64,000 nt of DNA, taken from NCBI GenBank assembly GCA_047967505.1, contig CM106541.1; one strand, written 5' to 3'. The stretch is from Dipteris shenzhenensis (Eukaryota; Polypodiophyta; Polypodiopsida; Gleicheniales). This document shows positions 12,510 through 24,666 of this stretch, in pieces (within the stretch, counting starts at the first letter, position 1; each line of letters opens with the position of its first letter). Under the pieces are notes generated by a model that searched no databases, was not told where the DNA came from, and saw only the letters and a program-made list of their open reading frames with translations. Both the position numbers and the translations under genes were made by a program.

Positions 12510-13170
12510 ATGTACATATGATCACATGATGGTGTTATGCACATATGATCACATGATGTTGAGCGTGAACTCGTGGTGCTAGTGCCATTTTTCCTATAAG
12601 GTTATGGAGAATGCCACTAGTGCCTTTCTTTATATCCTCATTAAGAGGAGAGAATAGCACCACTAGTGCCTCTCCCCATGTCCTAAAAGAAATGTACAAT
12701 GCATGCTCTGAAATCATAGATATTGTATTATAGTTTTATTCTCTTTGTTACAATCAAAGCACACGTATCACTATGGACAAAGGAACATAAAATATCCATA
12801 ACCCCATAATGTGAATGACACAAGTCCCATTATCCAAATGATTACATAGAGAATGCCTATAATATTATGGGGAGAATTGCCATTCCCAAGGCTCCAATAA
12901 ATTTGTAGAAAGCACTCAAATCCAAACTTTGATAGAATAGTTAATACTATACAATTTTTAATCTTTGTAATGCTTTCAACTAACATAGATTCAAGAAAGG
13001 AGCATAAAAGTATTACCATTTCTACATAACCTCAAAGAGTGAATGGAATTAGTGCCATTCTCCATATGAGGTCACATAAAATGCCAATAGTACCTCTTGT
13101 CTATAACCCCACATTGGGAGAATGACAATAGTGTCATTCCCCATGTCATTATATCACACAATTTTGTCAT
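12510..13170. repeat. Left field of palindromic AATGGCAC/GTGCCATT repeats
   Basis: Scattered, diverged copies of the palindrome that fills 21.3-24.5 kb, for example near 12575, 12615, 12660, 13045 and 13115, often with a central TAG or TAGT. A 28-bp tandem duplication (TATG.ACATATGATCACATG) lies at about 12510-12560. Two more copies lie at 14763-14850. Confidence 0.6.
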
Positions 13171-13537
13171 ACCACATGTTCAATCTCTTTAATATAATGA
13201 GAGTATGTGAAATCAAGAAAATACATAAAAGCGATATTATTATATTGCTAAAATTATTTTGAAACTATATACACAAGGAATAAATGAGTAGCTAAAGACC
13301 TTCTTAATCAAAATCTTCCAATGTAGTCTTTGGAATAGCTTCAAGGTCTACTTCAATTAAAGGTCACACAAGTCTTCAATGTCATGCTCACCCTCTTCAA
13401 TAGCTTCGAATTAGCTCTATGTGTATTGAGAGTCCTCTCAATGCTAGACCAAATCTTAATATGGGGATTATCTTATGCATGTGCCACACACAGAGCCTCG
13501 AGGTCTATCACCTGTTGGAATGTGTTCACCAGTGCAA

Positions 13538-15790
13538 TCACTTTTCTTTTGCTTGATAATGCTTGTAATGCCACACCTCCATTAGTAAAGATGTCAACAA
13601 CAACTTCATGTTCCCTACTCTGCAATAGCACTTGATGCACTCCTTGATGGTGCCATGTTTCACAACCGCCTCTTTTTCATACTCATCATCCTCATCAGAA
13701 TAAAGAATATTGTTCTCAATTATTGTGTATGGCCTTGTGTTTTTTAATAGGTGCTCAAATCCATCAAACCCATTATGTGAGCTTGCAAATGACAAAAAGC
13801 AAAAGGTCCCAGAGAAACCCTTTTGTGCACTCTCTGATTCATGGATAACACCCACAAACCTTCTATGCCCAAATCAAGCCTCTACCATTGCTTCCTTTAG
13901 ATTTACCATCTCTGTCATTGTCAAAAGTGATAGCAATACATACTATGACAGAGTGGCAACGGTCTCCATAAAAGCACAGAGCAAATTCTTGAAGGAATCC
14001 TTATCCCAACACATGCCTTTGGTAGATCCTTCTCAGCTATCAAGCATACACAAGCTGATTGGAAGCTGTCTCTTAGAGTGACATGGTAGAAAGTGCTCTC
14101 CCTCCATCTCCATGTTCACCTAAATAACTGTCCAAGGAAAACAAGATTGTGAAGAAGAAGACTTGTTACCATCTCTTGAACTAATCACCCAATCAAATAG
14201 ATTGATGCAGCTTTTGGGAAATCAAATGTGGACTTGCCAACTTGTAGCTTCTCTTTGACCCATGACTCAAATGAACCCTTAAAGCTCTGATAAACAATTG
14301 AATCATTTTTTAAGTAAGTTGCAAGGGTGTCCCATGTTTGATGTTGGGGTGAAGGGTGGTGTAAGTGGAACTCCTTTATGAGTGCTTCTTTTAGTGCTCT
14401 ATCATGCTTAATCTCCATCGCCCATTGAGATATTTCAATGGAGTCCTTTTCTTTGCTTGACTTCATCAAGACAATTTATTTAGACTCAATCTCTACTTGA
14501 AGTGCAAGTACATCGTCATAATTTTAATGCAAACAGACACCTCATATATGTTATTGTGGGATTTTGACCCTGAAGATCACCCTACTTCACCAAGGTCAAA
14601 ATCATAAACTATTGTTTGTAGATGTCATCATCATATGTGACTATGTGTGTGTCCTTGCTAGCAAAGTTTGCACCCACCAACACGCTTGCGACTCCTACAA
14701 AATTCTAAAAAAAAACAAAATCATCTTAGACATTCTTCTAATCCAAATCATGTTATAGAGAGAAGAATGGCATTAGTGCCATTCTCCCATTACCATGTCA
14801 AAAACATGACTTGGTAATGAGGAGAATGGCAATAGTGCAATTCTCACATCAGGGAATTAATACACACTAATACTATCACTTCTTTTGCAAAGCCATGAAC
14901 ATACCTGAAATAAATAATGCATAGAAAACAAAGTTTATTACCCACATCCCAACTTTGTTAATGTTTTTGCCCTTTGACAAGGCCTTGGGCTTTTGGCTTT
15001 TTGGTCTGAATGCAACCCGTTGCACCCTTAAGTGTTGCAAGATATTGATATATGGCCAATTTTTCAAAACTTTATGTGCCTCCATGTTGGCCATTGATGA
15101 TATCTTACAACTTGCTTCAACTGGCGCATTGACAATAATTATCGCCTTCCTCCATGTGTAGAAACCCTTTCATTGATTGAAGGATTCTCCCTGTGCTTTA
15201 GTTATAAACATCCTTGCAACAACATATATTGAATGCTACCCTACAAGAATCCAATAATCATACTCCTTTAACTTTTTCACCTTTATCTCTTCCCTGTGCA
15301 TAGGAGTATTTATGCTTGTGTGGTAAGGCATAAGATAGACACGTGTTGCAGGAGGTCATGTATTCATTGCAAAACTCTTGACCAAGTCACTAGCATAGCT
15401 GAGGGTCAATGTCTTGTACACATATTGGCTTGGGGCTCTAAAGCAATTCATCACTAGGATCAAAACCTCAAACTCCAAACCAAATGGGAAGTACTCTGCA
15501 TACTCCATAAATCCTGTCATAGTTGCGTCCTTCATTTCCAATTTATTTTGTAGTGCCTTAAAGTCAACATCTAGCTGGATTTTCTTATATGGTATGATTG
15601 TTGCTTAATATGACTTCTCACCATGTCCTCTTATGTGTGTCTCACCACTCCGCATTGCATCACATCCACTGCCTGTTCCATCAATGATGACTATTTTGGT
15701 ACCTCCCTGTTTTCCTTTTGAAGTTGTCTCTTCATCTTTAGATTCTACATCCAGTTTATCCCCAATGTTTTTTGTTCCATTTGATCTTAT
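13538..15790 (-). pseudogene. Unrecognised broken gene, downstream part
   Basis: Several minus-strand open stretches look like real former coding sequence: 13538-13855, 14185-14469, and one frame from 15541 to 14876 (222 codons) broken by three stops. The last includes a basic segment (VAFRPKSQKPKALSKGKN) and the motif GFYTWRKA. A hydrophilic lysine/glutamate-rich stretch (15605-15790) resembles the sequence beyond the inserted copia at 20464-20675, so the two sides probably belong to one gene. I do not recognise the family. GFYTWRKA faintly recalls the TTF-type zinc-finger entry of hAT-like transposases, but no cysteine pattern supports this. It could equally be a host pseudogene with introns. 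Confidence 0.4.
14763..14850. repeat. Pair of palindromic repeats inside the broken gene
   Basis: Two copies of the palindrome (AATGGCATTAGTGCCATT near 14766 and a mutated copy near 14822), separated by about 50 bp, lie between two coding-like segments as if in an intron. Confidence 0.65.
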
Positions 15791-16107
15791 TGTTGAGATA
15801 TTAAGCTCCACTCGCGATATGCCAGGGTGACCGTTGTGTATTTATGTCACCGACTTGTTAGCTGGAGATGCGGTTGGTACACCGCCCACGAATAATAGCA
15901 GGATGATAGCTATCCTTATCTACTCTAGCTTGTGGCTCAGTTAGTATGCCACCTTAGTTAGTTGAGTTTGGATTGAGACCCACATATAGGGTTCTTCTAT
16001 TTTCTTTGTACTTGAGTTCTTTTGGCTTTTACAACTAAGAAGAGGAAAACTATTTTCAGCCTCCACCTTTGTGTGTATTCCCCCATTGTGCTTGTGAGAA
16101 AGCCTCA
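15791..16107 (+). repeat. 5' LTR, copia family B
   Basis: 317-bp LTR beginning TGTTGAGATAT and ending CCTCA. Gag codons begin two bases later. Confidence 0.92.
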
Positions 16108-16108
16108 G

Positions 16109-19100
16109 GATGCAAGTACGCCAAAGGAGGCATGGGATACTTTGGCAAAAATGTACAGCACAAATACGCAAGCCAGGAAAATGTAGCTCAAGCAGGAGCT
16201 ACACAATGTGCAGACAAAAAATATGAGCATCAATGACTACCACATGAAGGTGAAGAAAATTGCGGATGCACTTGCTTCCATTGGGTCGCCAGTGGATGAT
16301 GACGATTTAGTTTCTATGACCTTGAATGGTCTAGGAAAGGATTATGCACAGTTCCGGACATCCATTGCCGTCCATGAAAAATTCCCTGATTTTGAGGAGT
16401 TGATTGCTCTTCTAATTTCTGAAGAGCAGAGAAACGATGGTGCATCTTCTTCAGCAGGAACTTCAAAAGAAACTGTCTTCTACTCAAATGCTGGCAGAGG
16501 TAGAGGCAGAGGTAGAGGAGGCCGATCTGCAGGCCGTGGTAGAAATCAGAATATGCAGCAAATGCAAGAAAACCAGTCCTATGCAGGAGGACGTGGTAAC
16601 TCTAGAGGCAGGGGGAGCCAAAGAGGTCGTGGTGGATGGCAGAGAGGCCAAAATGCAAACAGCAATGTTGAATGCTACTACTGTGGTAAAATGGGGCATA
16701 TGGCTAAAGACTGCTACAAAAAGCAAAATGACATTATGAATGGAAAATTGCAGCAAGGCAATTATGCATCCTCTAGTAGACAGGGTGATGACAGAAATGA
16801 GCATTTGTTTATGGTGCAGCATATGACAAATTCTGTGACAGAAATGAGCATTTGTTTATGGTGCAGAAGAAAGCAATGATGTGTGGTATGTTGACTCAGG
16901 TGCATCAAACCACATGACAGGTCATGCTGAATGGATGCAGGATGCAAGGAAAATGGAAAAACTAGGATTTGTGGAGACTGGTGATGATACTGTACATCCT
17001 ATTGTGCAGATTGGCAAAATTCCTTTGTCTATGCAGGATGGGAAAAATAAATACTTGTCTGATGTATTTCATGTCCTGAACATCACCAAGAACTTGGTTT
17101 CTGTTTGTCAGATGGTTGAGCAGGTCTTGCAAGTCAGATTTAATCCTCATGGATGCTTTGTTGAGGATATGAAAAATAATGGTCGCTTGATAGCAAAAGG
17201 AAAGAAGAAGGGCAGGATGTTTATGTTGGATGCGGACATGCCTGAATTGAGTGCAGCAATGTTTGCACATGGGACCGGTGTAGTTGCAGATATTGATATC
17301 TGGCACAAACGCATTGGTCATGTTAATATACAGCGACTTAAATCAATGCAAGCCCAAAATATTATTGCAGGATTGCCTAAAGTCAAGGTTGCAGAAATGC
17401 ACAAGGTTTGTGAAGCCTGTTAATTTGGGAAACAGGCAAGGAAACCTTTTCCTAGGCATGTTCAAGAGAGTAAAAAGCCATTGGAATTAATCCACTCTGA
17501 TGTGTGGACTACTAAAGCTGCATCTATTGGTGGCTGTCACTATTTTGTCACATTTATTGATGACTTCAGCAGAAAACTTTGGGTGTATTTTATGAAAAAG
17601 AAAAGTGAAGTGTTTGGGCACTTCAAAGCTTTCAAAGCTATGGTTGAAAAAGAAACAGGCCTGCAAATAAAATGCCTAAGGTCAGATGGAGGGGGAGAGT
17701 ACCTCTCAAATGAGTTTGCAAGGTTCTTGCAGGAGCATGGTATAAAGTAGCAATATTCATGCAGTCATACCCCACAGCAAAATGGAATTGCAGAAAGGAA
17801 AAACAGGCATATTGGAGAGGTATCTCGGGCTATGCTAAATGAAAAAGATCTACCAGATTATTATTGGGCTGAAGGAGTTGCTACAGTAGTTTATATAATG
17901 AACAGGACTCCCACTACAGCAATACATGGCATGACGCCAGAGGAGATGTATACTGGTAGGAAACCAGATATTTCTCATTTGAAAATTTTTGGTTGCATTG
18001 CCTATGTCCATGTGCCAGATGAGTTGAGGTCCAAAAGCTGAGAACTGCACCTTTATTGGTTATTCTTTGCAGCAGAAAGGGTATAGATGCTATAACCCTT
18101 CTACTCGTAAGTTTACAGTGAGCAGAGATGTTGTTTTTGATGAGATGAGCAGCTGGTATAAACCAGTAAATGTGATGATTGATGTAGATGCACAAAATGG
18201 TAATGCTGCACAGAATTCACAGCAGCAATCACAAAATATCAGTGGACCTGCAGTGTCGTCTAGCAGTGGTTCACATACCTTGCCATCGACAGGCAGATTG
18301 AGATCAAGAGAATCTCCTCAAAGCAATGCAGAGAGTGGTATGCAGGTATCACGAAAAGGAAAAGAGAAGGTAGATCAGCCCATGCTTGATGTGAATGCAG
18401 GTCACTCTTGTGTGGATGGTGAATCCAGTGGCTCAAAACAGAGCATTGATGATGAGTTGGGTATACCTTCTGTTGTTACACTTGGAGTAAGGAAGACCAG
18501 GGATGTTTTGAGAGCACCTGGAAGTGAGCCTATTTTGCACAGGTCTACCAGGGTTAGGTATCCTGTGGATAGGCTGAAATATGATGGATTTACAGCCATT
18601 CACTATGCCTATATGGTCAAAGTGATACAGGAACCAGAACCCACTTCTTTTGAGCAAGCCATGGGAAATGAAAAATGGGAGAAAGCCATGGATGAAGAAA
18701 TGGATGCCTTGGATGCAAATGCTACATGGGAATTGGTGCCTTTGCCTAAAGACAAGAATGCAATTAGCTGTAAGTGGGTTTATAAGATCAAGCACAATGC
18801 AGATGGTTCGGTGAATAGATACAAGGCAAGATTAATTGTCAAGGGGTATGCACAGACATATGGCATTGATTATGAAAAAACTTTCAGCCCGGTTACAAGG
18901 ATGGCAACCGTAAGAGCAGCCATTGCTATGGCCACATCAAAGGGATGGTCTTTACATTAGATGGATGTAAAGAATGCCTTCTTGCATGGTGATTTGCAAG
19001 AAGAGGTCTTTATGGAGCAGCCAGGAGGTTATGTTCATGCTATTCATCCTGAGTTTGTTTGCAGGTTAAAGAAAGCCTTGTGCATGGTCTGACAAGATAG

Positions 19101-20187
19101 GACAGTATCTTGTCACTATTGGCTTTCAGATTTCCAAGGCAGATTTCTCACTCTATGTGAGAAAAACAGAGAAAGGGATTATGCTGCTTGTCATTTATGT
19201 TGATGATTTGATCATCACAGGTGATAGTGATGAAGATATCCTTCATGTGAAAATGCTATTGAGGCAGAAGTTTGAGATGAAGGATTTGGGAGAGCTGCGT
19301 TATTTCTTGGGCATTGAGGTGATTAGATCACCAAGTGGGATACAGCTCTTGCAGAGGCAGTATGGATTGGACATGCTGTCCAAATATGGGATGACAAGCT
19401 GTAAGCCTATTTCAGTTCCTTTGGAGCAGAATGTGAAGCTGAGTGCAGATGCAGGTGAGCTTCTGGAAGACCCTACTATGTACAGACGCATAGTAGGAAG
19501 TTTGATTTACATGACTATTACCAGGCCAGATTTGAGCTATGCTGTTGGGTTGGTAAGTCAGTTTATGCAGGCTCCAAGGAAACCGCATTTGGATGCGGCT
19601 AGACGCATACTCAGGTATGTGAAATCCACATTGCAGTATGGACTATTTTATGAGGCTGGGGTTCAAATACAGTTGCATGGATACACTGATTGGGCTGGTA
19701 GTATTTCTGATAGACGATCTACCAGTGGATATGTGTTCTCTTTTGGGAGTGTTGCAGTCACTTGGAGCAGCAAGAAACAGCCTACAGTTGCCTTGTTGAG
19801 CACAGAGGCTGAGTACAGGGGTGCAGCAATGGCTGCATGTGAGGTAGCTTGGTTGCATAAGCTACTCTATGATATGCATCAGTAGATGGGCCAGTTGCCA
19901 TTTATTGTGACAACATGAGCAGCATACACTTGGCAAAGAACCCAGTCTTTCATGCTCGAACAAAGCACATTGAGGTGCATTATCACTATGTGCGAGAGAA
20001 GGTTTTACTAGGTCTTATTGATCTAGTTTATGTCAATACAGAGGATCAGGTAGCTGACATATTCACGAAAGCATTGGGCGCAGAGAAGCTGCGCAAGTTC
20101 AGAGACCTGCTTGGTGTGCAGGAATTGGGATTGAGCTCGAGGGGGAGTGTTGAGATATCGAGCTCCACTCGCGATATGCCAGGGTGA
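16109..20187 (+). pseudogene. gag-pol of copia family B
   Basis: Plus-strand gag-pol lacking its N-terminus. Gag has an arginine/glycine-rich segment and the zinc knuckle CYYCGKMGHMAKDC (about 16672-16713). Protease: YVDSGASNHMTG (16887 on). Pre-integrase: WHKRIGHVN; integrase: HSDVWTTKA, RSDGGGEYLS and HTPQQNGIAERKN. Reverse transcriptase begins near 18640 and has VIYVDDLIITG (19191-19223); RNase H ends after VADIFTKALG. Breaks seen: a stop soon after the LTR, a 47-bp tandem duplication at 16787-16866 that shifts frame, CAA to TAA at 17422, a stop near 17749, a frameshift near 18040, CAG to TAG at 18958, a small deletion near 19085 that removes the usual YGLKQAPR segment, and a frameshift near 19885. 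Confidence 0.93.
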
Positions 20188-20463
20188 CCGTTGTGTATTT
20201 ATGTCACCGACTTGTTAGCTGGAGATGTGGTTGGTACACCGCCCACGAATAATAGCTGGATGACAGCTATCCTTATCTACTCTAGTTTGTGGCTCAGTTA
20301 GTATGCCACCTTAGTTAGTTGAGTTTGGTTTGAGACCCACATATAGGGTTCTTCTATTTCTTTGTACTAGAGTTCTTTTGGCTTTCACAACTAAGAAGGG
20401 GAAAACTATTTTCAGCCTCCACCTTTGTGTGTATTCCCCCATTGTGCTTGTGAGAAAGCCTCA
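20148..20463 (+). repeat. 3' LTR, copia family B
   Basis: 316-bp LTR with the same start and end as the 5' copy, preceded by a polypurine tract. The remnant pol frame reads into it and stops at 20187. Confidence 0.92.
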
Positions 20464-21035
20464 AGTGAGACTCCTTTCCTCTCTCCCACTATCTTCACAC
20501 TTATTTCCTTCTCACCACTTGTTGTTTCCTCCTCACCAGTCCCTCTATCCTTCACTTTCACTATGTTGTGAAACACTTGAGAGCTTGATCCCTCAACATC
20601 GTTTTTCTTGGTTCTTTTAGAAACTTTTCTATTCTTTTTATTATCTTGCTCCCTTTTGTTACCAAATAAAAGCATTCTAATATCTATTGGTTGGTATAAT
20701 TTTTTGGTTGAATATTATAACCCCTAGTTATCATCGTGTCCTCTCTAGTAGCATTCATCCTTGCATGATCAAAATAAGCAAGATCAAACTGATACACATT
20801 GCCACCCAATGTATGAATTTTGAGACAAGGAACATTATCTTTCTTGGTATACTCCATCTCCTTAACTTGTCCAACATCTTCAAAAGTTGTTCCTTGGATG
20901 GTCACAAAGCAATGCGCTTTATGGAGTTTTTAGAGTTCATTATTGTATATATCTAAATACCATCCTCTTCTATAACTAACTCCATCATAAACTGACATTC
21001 TCAAATCTTTCTCTTTCCCTTTCTAGCCATTCTTA
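20464..21035 (-). pseudogene. Unrecognised broken gene, upstream part
   Basis: Minus-strand coding-like sequence on the far side of the copia insertion. From right to left: a possible start near 21030 (MARKGK), a segment reading SYRRGWYLDIYNNEL then 20905-20684 (MTIQGTTFEDVGQVKEMEYT...), and a lysine/glutamate-rich stretch (20675-20464) with EEETTSGEKE. A similar acidic-basic stretch with DEETTSKGKQ occurs just left of the insertion, suggesting a continuous or internally repeated low-complexity region. Frames differ between pieces, so there are indels or introns. No family recognised. Confidence 0.4.
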
Positions 21036-21289
21036 CAATCTTCTATTAACAAAAGAACCAAGGGAAACTACATTAAGAAAATGAACAATCCAAATGGTTA
21101 GAACAACAATGAAATGTACAATAGAAAATCATAAATGTAGTAGGAAATATTACAACCACAATGCAACTTCTATTAACAAAAGAACCAAGGCAAAGCAACT
21201 TTATATATGCATTATGAAAAACTACACCCACACTGTAAGCAAATACACACATGATCAAAGTGAATATGGTTATAATAAAGAATAATATT

Positions 21290-24200
21290 CATGCCATTCT
21301 CCAAAAATTATATGATGTTGTGAAGAATGCCACCAATTCCATTGAACACATGGATTGTGAGTTTGTGGAGAATGGCACTAGTGCCATCCTCTGTGGAGTT
21401 TGAGGATAATGCCACCGGTTCCCTCCTCCATGATTTTGAGGAGAATGGAACAAGCTCCATTCATCACATGGATTGCAGAGAATGGCACCAGTGCCATTCT
21501 CCTAATGTGAAGGTTATCACATGAGAGTTTTCTCATGGAAAATTTAGAGAACCAGTGTCATTCGTTACAAGGATTGTGGAGGATGGCACCAATGCCATTT
21601 TCCATTATCAATGTGTTATTCTCCAAATAATAATATGATGTTGTGATGAATGGCACTAGTGCCATCCTCCAAAATGTCATCTAACCATATAGAGAATGGC
21701 ATTGATGCCAATCTCTATGTGAGTATGTGTAGAATGGCGTTGGTGCCATGTATCACTTGGATTGCACAATATGGCACTAGTGTCACTCTCCAGATGTCAA
21801 GATGTCACGGATCATGGTTGGAGAATGGCACTGGTGCCATTGCCTATCATATGATTCTGTGGATCATGGAACCAATGCCAATGATCTTGTGATTAATTAT
21901 GTGATTTGTGATTTGCCAACAAGCATATGATGCCAATGATATCTGAATAATCTATTGAAGAATGGAAATGATCCAATCTTCATGTGACTTGTGGAGAATC
22001 GCATAGGTACCATCGTCCATGAGAATTTGTGGAGAATTGCACTGGTGCCATCCTCCACATTGTTGTGGAGAATGACACTAGTGCCATTCATCACATGGAT
22101 TGTAGAGAATGGCACAAGTGTCATTCTATAGAGGATTTTGGAGAGTGTCACCAATGCCAATCTCCATTCTTAATGTGATAAGTGGCACTTGTGCCACTCT
22201 CTAAATAATCATATGGTGTTGTGGAAAATGGTACCAGTGCCACTCTCTAAATAATCATTAGTGTTGTGGACAATGGTACCAGTACTACTCTCTAACCATC
22301 TTGTGTTATGCTCCACATGGATTGCACAAAATGGCATTGGTGCCACTCTCCATATGTCAAGGTTGTCATAGATGATGTTTAGAGAATCGCACTAGTGGCA
22401 TCGTTCATGACACCATATGATTACATGGAGAATGGCACTAGTTCTAGTCATCACATGGATCTTGGAGAATGGAACCCATGGAGAATGGCACATGTGCCAT
22501 ACTCCAAATCTTCAACTCACATTTTGAAGAATGTCAATGATGCCAATGATATTTTGAAGAATTTCAATGATTCAAATGATCTTTTGAAGAATGTCAATGA
22601 TGCCAATCCTAATGTGATTTGTGGAGAATAGCACTAGTGCCATCCTGCATGAGGATTTGTGGAGAATGGCACTAGTTCCATCATCCATGATGTTGTGGAG
22701 AATGGCACCAGTGCCATTCATCACATGGATTATGCCATTAGTCCTCCATGATGTTGTGGAGAATGGAACTAGGTCCATTCATCCATGATGTTTGTGGAGA
22801 ATGGAACTGGTGCCATTTATCATGAGAATTGCATAAAATGGTGATGGTGCCATTCTCCATATGTCATGGTTATCACGGGTCATGCTTAGAGAATGGCAGT
22901 GGTTCCATTGTCCACAACACCATATGATTATGTGGACAATGGAACCAATGCCATTCATCACATGGAGAATGGAGAGTGGCATTGGTGCCATTCTCCACCA
23001 ATTATATCATGTTGTGAATAATGGCACCAATGCCATTGAACATATGGATTGTGAGTTTATGGAGAATGGCACTAGTGCCATCCTCCGTGAGAGTTTGAGG
23101 ATCATGCCACTAATGCCATCCTCCATGATGTTTAGGAGAATGACCCAAGTGCACTCGTCACATGGATTGCAGAGAATGGCAGCAATTCCATTGCTGCCAT
23201 TCTCATGATGTGAAGGTGATAACATAAGAGCTTTCTCATGGAAAATTTAGAGGACCAGTGTCATTCATTACATGGATTGTGGAGGATGGCACCAATGCCA
23301 TTCTCCATTCTCAATGTGTCATTCTCCAAATAATAATATGATATTGTGATGAATGGCACCAGTGCCATTCTCTAGATGTGAAGGTTGTCATAAATGATGT
23401 TTAGAGAATGGCACTAGTGGCATAGTCCACGACACCATACATTACATGGACAATAGCATTAGTGCCAATCATCACATGGATTTTGGAGAATGGCACCAAT
23501 GGAGAATGGCAATGGTGCCATACTCCAAATCTTCAACTAGTCTTTCAAAGAATGTCAATGATGCCAATCCTAATGTGATTTGTGGAGAATGGCACTAGTG
23601 CCATCCTCCATGAGTATTTGTGGAGAATGCGCTCGTGTCATCCTCCATGATGTTGTGGAGAATGGCACTTGTGCCATTCATCACATGGATTGTGGACCAT
23701 TCATCACACGCATTGTGCCATTCATCCTCCATGATGTTGTGGAGAATGGCATCAGCTCCATTCATCCATGATGTTTGTGGAGAATGGCATTGGTGCCATT
23801 TATCACATGCATTGCCTAAAATGTTTATGGTGCCATTCTCTAGATATCACGGTTATCACGAGTCATTCTCCAAATATTCATACAAAGTTGTGGATAATGG
23901 CACCATTGCCATTCTCCAAAACTTCAACGAATCCGGTGAAGAATACCCCAAAAAAATCAATGAAGGTCTCATGTGTTTGTAAACAATACAATGTCACCCT
24001 CATGACAGTCTCATGGATTGCACACAATGGTTCTAGTGTTGTTCTCTAGATGTCAATGTTGTCAGATATGATGGTTATAGAAATTGGATTGGCCATATGG
24101 TTAGAATATTATGCTCATAAGGTCAAAATATCAAGCCAAATAGAAAAAACCTTAGCTTCAATGGTTATGGTGCCATTCTCTAGAGGTCAAGGATGTGACA

Positions 24201-24510
24201 AATGATGGTTAGCACTGGTGCCATTGTCTTGAACACCATAGCACGGGTGCCATTGTAACAAATAATGGTTAGAGATTAGCACTGGTGCCATTGTATTGAA
24301 CAAGTTCATATGATTATATTGAGAATGGCACCAATGCCATTAATCACATGGATTGAGGAGAATGGCACCAATTTCTTGAACACCATATAATCGATTATAT
24401 TGAGAATGGCACCACTGCCATTAATCACATGGATTGAGGAGAATGGCACTAGTGACATTCTCCATTCTCAAGGTGATGAAGGACATTGGTGCCATTCTCA
24501 AAATATTCAT
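21290..24510. repeat. Palindromic repeat array, about 3.2 kb
   Basis: Dozens of copies of a short inverted repeat: half-site GGAGAATGGCACT followed by its own reverse complement, centred on CTAG or CCAG/CTGG. Well-preserved examples are near 21371, 21480, 21655, 21820, 22040, 22660, 23063, 23345, 23590 and 24445. Copies are spaced irregularly at about 40-110 bp and separated by shared linkers such as CACATGGATTGTGGAG, ATGATGTTGTGGAG and AATGTCAATGATGCCAA. Longer blocks also recur (for example about 21340-21640 against 23020-23360). The ORFs across it are by-products of the symmetry, with repeated NGTSAI and MALVP peptides on both strands. Confidence 0.85.
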
Positions 24511-24666
24511 ATAAGGTTGTGTTCCCAACACTTCAACTAGTCCGGTGAAGATTATCCCAAGCACGAACTCAAGGAAGGCCTCATGAGTAGGTAAATAAGA
24601 CATCCTCATGACAATTTCTAGGGTAAATAAGACACCCTCAATTGAATATGGTCAAAAGATTGAGTC

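Larger units (their letters stand above)
15791..20463 (+). mobile_element. Copia family B, 5'-deleted, inactivated
   Basis: Plus-strand Ty1/copia element bounded by LTRs of 317 and 316 bp (15791-16107, 20148-20463) with roughly ten differences (about 3 percent). A polypurine tract (GAGGGGGAG) precedes the 3' LTR. The left LTR is joined directly to the middle of gag, so primer-binding site, leader and gag N-terminus are missing. The flanks CTTAT (15786-15790) and AGTGA (20464-20468) do not match, so there is no target duplication. It interrupts the unrecognised minus-strand gene. Confidence 0.93.

Noticed and set aside
21327-24049. ORFs of 60-120 codons on both strands across 21.3-24.0 kb
   Set aside because: They are by-products of the palindromic repeat, which gives the same NGTSAI/MALVP-like peptides on both strands and in several frames.
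21290-24510. CRISPR array
   Set aside because: Spacing is irregular, linkers are themselves repeated, no cas genes, and the context is a plant nuclear genome.
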